The translations under genes were made by a program, and so were the position numbers. Shown here one piece after another: positions 59,340 through 64,000 of a stretch of DNA of 64,000 bases (its first letter is position 1; each line of letters starts with the position of its first letter). Below the pieces are notes generated by a model. That model did not search any database. It was not told the DNA's origin and was given only the letters and a program-made list of their open reading frames with translations. The stretch comes from M3007 sp041392625 (GTDB lineage: Bacteria; Bacteroidota; Bacteroidia; Chitinophagales; Saprospiraceae). The stretch is from contig JAWKLR010000020.1 of the NCBI GenBank assembly GCA_041392625.1, positions 1 through 64,000 on the forward strand. The letters are read 5' to 3'.

Positions 59340-60836
59340 TTACTTCCAGAGTGGTAAATCCTCATACCGGTGCTTCCAGGGCTGTGCCTGCTCCAATTGA
59401 GCCGCCAGTCTGAACAGGAGTCCTTCCTGGCCTTGTTGGGCAGTAAATAATGACCCGACCGGTAACCCGTCTGCAGACCAGTGAAGTGGAACAGACATAG
59501 ATGGCTGGCCGCTGATATTGGCCATGATGGTCCACGGCATGTAATCATAAATCTGTTCAGCCAACTGATCAATCGAGGCCTTTGCCAGGCCACCAAGGTG
59601 GAACGTGTTTACGATCCGAACCAGCAATGCTTCATGGGGTTTGGGTTGAAGTGCCCCGACTTTTATCGGTGGGCTAGCGAGGGTAGGGGTGAGGAAAATA
59701 TCATATTGTTGATGCATGCGCACCAATCGTGCCGATATTTCATACCATTTTCTCTTGGCAGTAGTCAGTTCATCTGCTCTAAACGTGCGCCCGAGCAAAT
59801 GCAGGGCATAGGTATTGGGCTCCACATCGCTCAGTCGAACCTTTCGCCCAAGGTGACTTTTCATCCGGTCCAATTCTGCTGCCACTTCTGCTGCCACCAT
59901 AACCAAAAAGGCTTTTGTTAGGTCTTCTTTGAAAAATGGAAGTGGGACTTCCTCTACCTCATGTCCTAATGACTGCAGCAGTTTAAGGGTGTGGTCCATT
60001 GCTGCCAGACATTCTGGGTGGACTTCATGGCCCAGGGTATGTTGCTTGCTAAATGCAATGCGCAATTTTCCCGGTTCTTTTTTTAGCTCTTCTGAGTAGG
60101 GGACCTCTGGTTTGGGAACTTGGTAAACGTCAAATGGAGTTGGTCCGGAGACAACATCCAGGTAGCGGGCGGAGTCGCGAACGGATTTGCTGACACATCC
60201 TTCTTCTTCTGCACCACTCCAACCTTCGCCTGCAAAAGGCGCCCATGAAATCCGGCCTCTGCTCGGCTTCATGCCAAACAAGCCACAACTGGAGGCGGGC
60301 ATTCGAATACTTCCGCCACCATCGTTGGCCGAGGCAATGGGGCAAATGCCCGCAACAACCGCTGCAGCTGAGCCTCCACTAGAGCCTCCAGGCGTGTGGT
60401 TTGTGTTCCATGGGTTACGGCAAATGCCCGCACTTAGCGGTTCGGTATAAGGTGTTAGGCCAAATTCAGGGGTGTTGGATTTTCCAAAGATCATCAGGCC
60501 TGCCGCTTTAATTCGTTGAATTGCAATGCTGTCTTCTGTTGAAACATAGTTAGCATAACCCCGTGATCCGGAGCGCAGCGGAGCACCGGCGATTTCAAAA
60601 CCAAGATCTTTTACCAAAAAAGGAACTCCGGCAAAAGGCATTTCCTTGGTGGTGCTTGAAGCTAATTTTTGGCCTATTTCAGGAAGTAGTTCGACGATCG
60701 CGTTTATTTCCGGATTGAGGTGTTGAGCAGCGTGTAGCGCGGATTCCAGCAATTCACTGGCCTGTATCTGTCCGGTTTTGAAAAGATTTGTCAGATCGTG
60801 CGCATCCAGTTTTCTGTATTCTTCAAACGTAAGCAT
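59340..60836 (-). CDS. Amidase (amidase-signature family)
   Basis: 498 residues from ATG 60836 (MLTFEEYRK); a start nine codons upstream is possible. Amidase-signature Ser-cisSer-Lys triad: Lys in VPFLVKDLG, the first Ser in GGSSGGSAAAV, the second in GGSIRMPAS. Related to enzymes hydrolysing aryl or cyclic amides (6-aminohexanoate cyclic-dimer hydrolase type) and to GatA, but without the neighbouring gatB/C or the GatA length pattern. No signal peptide. Substrate unknown. On the minus strand downstream of icd but separated by a strong terminator. Confidence 0.9.
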   Translation of the reverse strand: MLTFEEYRKLDAHDLTNLFKTGQIQASELLESALHAAQHLNPEINAIVELLPEIGQKLASSTTKEMPFAGVPFLVKDLGFEIAGAPLRSGSRGYANYVSTEDSIAIQRIKAAGLMIFGKSNTPEFGLTPYTEPLSAGICRNPWNTNHTPGGSSGGSAAAVVAGICPIASANDGGGSIRMPASSCGLFGMKPSRGRISWAPFAGEGWSGAEEEGCVSKSVRDSARYLDVVSGPTPFDVYQVPKPEVPYSEELKKEPGKLRIAFSKQHTLGHEVHPECLAAMDHTLKLLQSLGHEVEEVPLPFFKEDLTKAFLVMVAAEVAAELDRMKSHLGRKVRLSDVEPNTYALHLLGRTFRADELTTAKRKWYEISARLVRMHQQYDIFLTPTLASPPIKVGALQPKPHEALLVRIVNTFHLGGLAKASIDQLAEQIYDYMPWTIMANISGQPSMSVPLHWSADGLPVGSLFTAQQGQEGLLFRLAAQLEQAQPWKHRYEDLPLWK

Positions 60837-60933
60837 GGCCTGTTGTCGTTGGTTCCACCACAAGGTAATAAAGTGTGGGTAAAGATAAATACCTGGAATA
60901 ATTCATGCGGCAAAAAGAGGGCTTCTCATGGTG

Positions 60934-60982
60934 CCAAAATTAAAAAGCCGGCTCACGTAGTGAGCCGGCTTTTTAATTTTGG
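60934..60982 (-). terminator. Very strong hairpin terminator after icd
   Basis: Perfect 23-bp arms (60934-60956 and 60960-60982) around a 3-base loop, with a GCCGGCTCAC core and A/T-runs giving terminator function in both orientations. It ends icd (minus strand) before the amidase gene. Confidence 0.9.
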
Positions 60983-61008
60983 AAGATTCTGCCAGGAGGC
61001 AAAAAAGC

Positions 61009-62277
61009 TTACATGTTTGCGATGATTTCATCCCCAAATTCAGAACACTTCAATTTGGTCGCGTTCTTCATCAGGCGCTCAAAGTCATAGGTCACGCGTT
61101 TTTTGCGAATCGCACGTTCCAGACCACGAACAATCATTTTTGCAGCCCGGTTCCATCCCATGTATTCAAACATCATTACACCTGAGAGGATCACAGAAGA
61201 TGGATTCACTTTATCCTGACCTGCATATTTGGGAGCAGTACCATGGGTTGCCTCAAAGATGGCGTGGCCAGACATGTAGTTGATGTTTGCACCAGGAGCA
61301 ATACCGATGCCACCAACCTGAGCCGCGAGGGCGTCAGAGAGGTAGTCGCCATTGAGGTTGAGGGTTGCTACTACATCATATTCTGCAGGGCGAAGCAGGA
61401 TCTGCTGCAAGAATGCGTCGGCAATCACGTCTTTAATCAAAATAGCCCCTTTCGCAAGTGCGTCGGATTGGGCTTTGTTGGCAGCTTCAGTTCCTTTGTC
61501 AGCCTGGATGCGGTCGTATTGGGCCCAGGTAAATACCTGATCTCCGTATGCCTTTTCTGCAAACTCATAGCCCCAGTCTTTGAATTTACCTTCGGTAAAC
61601 TTCATGATGTTGCCTTTGTGAACAAGCGTTACTGATTCGCGCTTGTATTTGATTGCATATTCAATGGCACCCTTTACCAGACGCTCTGTACCTTCTTTGG
61701 ATACAGGTTTGATTCCGAGGGAAGAACTTTCCGGGAAGCGGATTTTGTTTACTCCCATTTCATCCTGTAGGAAGTTCAACAGTTTGGTGCATTCCTCTGT
61801 ACCATTCAGGTATTCAATACCCGCATAGATATCTTCTGTGTTTTCACGGAAGATCACCATGTCTACCAGACCTGGCTGCTTCACCGGACTTGGAACACCG
61901 CGGAACCAACGTACAGGGCGCACACATGCGTACAAGTCCAGTTGCTGGCGAAGTGCAACGTTCAAAGAACGGATGCCTCCCCCTACCGGAGTGGTCAGAG
62001 GGCCTTTAATGGCTACCTTATATTCTTTGATAACTTCCAGTGTTTCATCAGGAAGCCAGCTGTTGGTTTGCTTGAATGCTTTTTCCCCGGCGAGCACTTC
62101 TTTCCAAACAACTTTCTTTTTTCCGGCAAAAGCCTTTTCTACTGCGGCATCAAAAACGCGAACAGAGGCAGCCCAAATATCCGGGCCAATTCCATCACCT
62201 TCAATAAAAGGTATGATTGGATCATTGGGTACTTTTAATTTCCCGGAACGTCCAATCGTGATATGTGAACCTTGCAT
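61009..62277 (-). CDS. icd: NADP-dependent isocitrate dehydrogenase (E. coli type)
   Basis: 422 residues, homologous to E. coli Icd. FIEGDGIGPDIW, phosphate-loop Ser104 in GIRSLNVALRQ (the residue phosphorylated by AceK in E. coli), RENTEDIYAGIEY, NLNGDYLSDALAAQVGG, and HGTAPKYAGQ. K350-Y351 are the NADP-specificity pair. It catalyses oxidative decarboxylation of isocitrate in the citric acid cycle. The second isocitrate dehydrogenase in the window is from another subfamily, so they are not recent duplicates. No aceK gene is in the window. Confidence 0.95.
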   Translation of the reverse strand: MQGSHITIGRSGKLKVPNDPIIPFIEGDGIGPDIWAASVRVFDAAVEKAFAGKKKVVWKEVLAGEKAFKQTNSWLPDETLEVIKEYKVAIKGPLTTPVGGGIRSLNVALRQQLDLYACVRPVRWFRGVPSPVKQPGLVDMVIFRENTEDIYAGIEYLNGTEECTKLLNFLQDEMGVNKIRFPESSSLGIKPVSKEGTERLVKGAIEYAIKYKRESVTLVHKGNIMKFTEGKFKDWGYEFAEKAYGDQVFTWAQYDRIQADKGTEAANKAQSDALAKGAILIKDVIADAFLQQILLRPAEYDVVATLNLNGDYLSDALAAQVGGIGIAPGANINYMSGHAIFEATHGTAPKYAGQDKVNPSSVILSGVMMFEYMGWNRAAKMIVRGLERAIRKKRVTYDFERLMKNATKLKCSEFGDEIIANM

Positions 62278-62383
62278 ATGGTTTAGTATTTAATAATTAA
62301 ATGATCTAGCTTGCCGCGAAGTTAGCGAAGCATACGCAATATTTCTGATTTTTAGTGTGGAAACCGGTTAAAATAATGCGAAT

Positions 62384-63628
62384 TTAGATCGAATCAAAAG
62401 TTGCAGAAATATAGGCGGTGATCTGCTTGCTGCTCCCTTTATTTGCAAGCAGGTATTCATTTATGGCAGATACTGCCCGCTGGTAGTTTTCTTCATTTTC
62501 CAATGCAATCAGGGTTTCCTCGCAAGCCCCTACATCCTCAACGGCATAGGCCCCGCCTACTTCTACCAAATTTCGGGCTTCATCAAACTTTTGAAAATTT
62601 GGCCCAAACAAGACCGGCAAGCCGTAGGCAGCAGGTTCCAGAATATTGTGTATGCCCTTTCCAAACCCTCCTCCAATGTAGGCGATGGTTCCATACCTAT
62701 ATAGTGTATTGAGCATACCAATGTTGTCAATAATTAGAAAACGGGCAGCATGTTCTTCCATATACTGGGAATACCGTATGGCTTCACCCCGACATTTGCG
62801 AACAAGTCTTTTGACATGAGGCTCGTTGGGTTCATGTGGGGCAATGATAATTTTGTAGGATAAAAAAGCCTCCTGATGCAGCACAGAAAAAAGCAAGTCC
62901 TCATCTGCAGGCCAACTACTTCCTACAATCAATATGCGGTCTGCTTCGTGTGTGAAATGCTGTACAATCTCATTTTCAACAGCATTCTCAGCCAGATAGA
63001 GCACCCGGTCTATGCGCGTATCACCAGTAGTTTGGACCTTATATATTCCCACTTGTTCCAGCAGCTGCTTTGACGCATCATTTTGAACAAAAATGAATTC
63101 AAAACAATGTAAAATGCGCAACCAGAATGCGTTGTTTTTTTTGAAAAATGCCTGTTCCGGACGGAATAAGGCAGAAATCAAATAGCATGGAATTGCTCGT
63201 TTTTTTACCTCGTTTAAAAAATGGTACCAAAATTCATACTTGACAAAGACGACAAGATCCGGCTGGAAAATGTCCAGAAACTTACGCGCATTCTGGGGAG
63301 TATCTAAGGGTAGGTAGCAAACGAAGTCTGCTAAGGGATAGGTTTTTCTCACCTCATACCCGGAAGGTGAAAAGAAGGTGAGAACAATTTGCCAATCTGG
63401 ATGCTGGGCTCTGAATCGTTCCAGTACCGGACGGCCCTGTTCGAATTCTCCCAGAGAGGCAACATGCATCCAGAATACCTTTCCTTTTTTTTCAAACTTG
63501 CTGCTATACCGTTTTTTCCAACGCCGCCTTCCTGCAACCCATTTGGTGGCCTTGGGAATGAATAGGGAAGCGATTCCCATTCCAAACCGGAATAGCCGTA
63601 TGCCCAGGGTGTATAAAAATGGGTTCAT
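62384..63628 (-). CDS. waaA: 3-deoxy-D-manno-octulosonic acid (Kdo) transferase
   Basis: 414 residues from ATG 63628 (a TTG three codons upstream is less likely). GT-B fold enzyme that adds Kdo to lipid A precursor on the inner membrane. One N-terminal hydrophobic helix (LGIRLFRFGMGIASLF), MHVASLGEFEQGRPV with the catalytic Glu, PDLVVFVKYEFWY, GSSWPADEDLL, PHEPNEPH and the end motif GGGFGKGIHNILEPA. Starts 9 bases after the outer-membrane protein gene, so the two probably form an operon. Confidence 0.95.
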   Translation of the reverse strand: MNPFLYTLGIRLFRFGMGIASLFIPKATKWVAGRRRWKKRYSSKFEKKGKVFWMHVASLGEFEQGRPVLERFRAQHPDWQIVLTFFSPSGYEVRKTYPLADFVCYLPLDTPQNARKFLDIFQPDLVVFVKYEFWYHFLNEVKKRAIPCYLISALFRPEQAFFKKNNAFWLRILHCFEFIFVQNDASKQLLEQVGIYKVQTTGDTRIDRVLYLAENAVENEIVQHFTHEADRILIVGSSWPADEDLLFSVLHQEAFLSYKIIIAPHEPNEPHVKRLVRKCRGEAIRYSQYMEEHAARFLIIDNIGMLNTLYRYGTIAYIGGGFGKGIHNILEPAAYGLPVLFGPNFQKFDEARNLVEVGGAYAVEDVGACEETLIALENEENYQRAVSAINEYLLANKGSSKQITAYISATFDSI

Positions 63629-63637
63629 GGAAAGCAA

Positions 63638-64000
63638 TTAATAATAGATGTTTTCAGAACCTTTTAAATAGAATGGAAGGATCCAGGTAGCGCGGATTCC
63701 AAAACTCAAATCCAAGCGTTTTGCATCCAGGGTTTGCATAGAACTAAAATCCCAGGCCCGAATGCCCTGGGTAAATCCTTGTTGAAAGTCCAGGCCCAAG
63801 GTCCAGTTGGCCCGCCGATTGGCTCCCAAATGTTGCCAGCCGATAAACTGGCCAGTTGCAAACCCGGCAGCACGCCTGTCGTAACCTTTGCGGTAGTCGC
63901 CGGTGAGCTGAGTTACGGTGTTGTTGTCATCCTGAATGCGGATCCAGTGCACCCAATATCCACCAGATACGGCAATGCGGATTCCCGACCGATTCGTGCC
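63638..64000 (-). CDS. C-terminal part of an outer-membrane barrel protein (truncated by the window edge)
   Basis: The last 120 residues of a gene that begins beyond position 64000. Alternating Gly/aromatic beta strands (GFATGQFIGWQHLG, NWTLGLDFQQGFTQGIR, DLSFGIRATWILPFYL) and the terminal aromatic residues (ENIYY) fit an outer-membrane beta barrel. Family not recognised. Nine bases upstream of waaA, so probably the first gene of that operon. Confidence 0.75.
   Translation of the reverse strand, partial: GTNRSGIRIAVSGGYWVHWIRIQDDNNTVTQLTGDYRKGYDRRAAGFATGQFIGWQHLGANRRANWTLGLDFQQGFTQGIRAWDFSSMQTLDAKRLDLSFGIRATWILPFYLKGSENIYY

Overview
The window is a chromosomal segment of a Bacteroidota bacterium, most likely of the order Saprospirales (Saprospiraceae-like). 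Evidence: proteins with type IX secretion (T9SS) sorting domains of type A and type B; Bacteroidota-type promoters (TAnnTTTG minus-7 boxes, no clear Shine-Dalgarno sites); a single-gene SecDF; a CrtD-CruF carotenoid pair of the kind used for saproxanthin/flexixanthin-type pigments; LytTR and ECF regulators; and a Bacteroidota-style division and cell wall (dcw) cluster. The genus assignment is inference. No rRNA, tRNA, CRISPR array, transposase or phage gene was seen.

Layout. 0-8 kb: a double AAA+ ATPase with a duplicated novel N-terminal domain, a pirin, a glutathione peroxidase with a tiny overlapping lipoprotein ORF, the carotenoid genes and an MFS transporter. 8-11.3 kb: secDF, disrupted by a dense cluster of one-base indels. 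11.3-18.6 kb: an M19 dipeptidase lipoprotein, a long coiled-coil protein (frameshifted), aspartate-semialdehyde dehydrogenase, and a BNR-repeat T9SS protein whose 3' part is frameshifted; several palindromic and tandem repeats lie between these genes. 18.6-23.1 kb: an ECF sigma factor with a TonB-domain anti-sigma-like partner, a membrane LytTR regulator, a DUF2306-like membrane protein and ribA. 23.1-28.5 kb: a 1285-residue T9SS type B adhesin-like protein and a secreted barrel-like protein.

28.8-48.3 kb is the dcw cluster in the order mraZ, rsmH, ftsL, ftsI (PASTA), murE, mraY, murD, ftsW, murG, [DUF389 membrane protein, MscS channel], murC, ftsQ, [choice-of-anchor B T9SS protein], ftsA, ftsZ. 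The bracketed genes are not standard members; their start/stop overlaps and 2-5 base gaps show that they are embedded in the operon. A tandem MraZ-type operator precedes mraZ, and a separate promoter precedes ftsAZ.

48.3-64 kb: a SulP anion transporter split by a one-base slip in a T6 run, a methyltransferase, a TonB-dependent receptor, a 2OG-Fe(II) hydroxylase, an unusual pyruvate-kinase-like protein, two isocitrate dehydrogenases of different subfamilies (one predicted NAD-, one NADP-dependent) with a LysR regulator and a perfect 18-bp palindrome, an amidase, Kdo transferase waaA and the C-terminal part of an outer-membrane protein.

The most notable features are the non-canonical genes inside the dcw operon, the paired isocitrate dehydrogenases, the AAA+ and pyruvate-kinase-like architectures, and the indels concentrated in a few short segments, which suggest either local consensus errors or recent gene decay.
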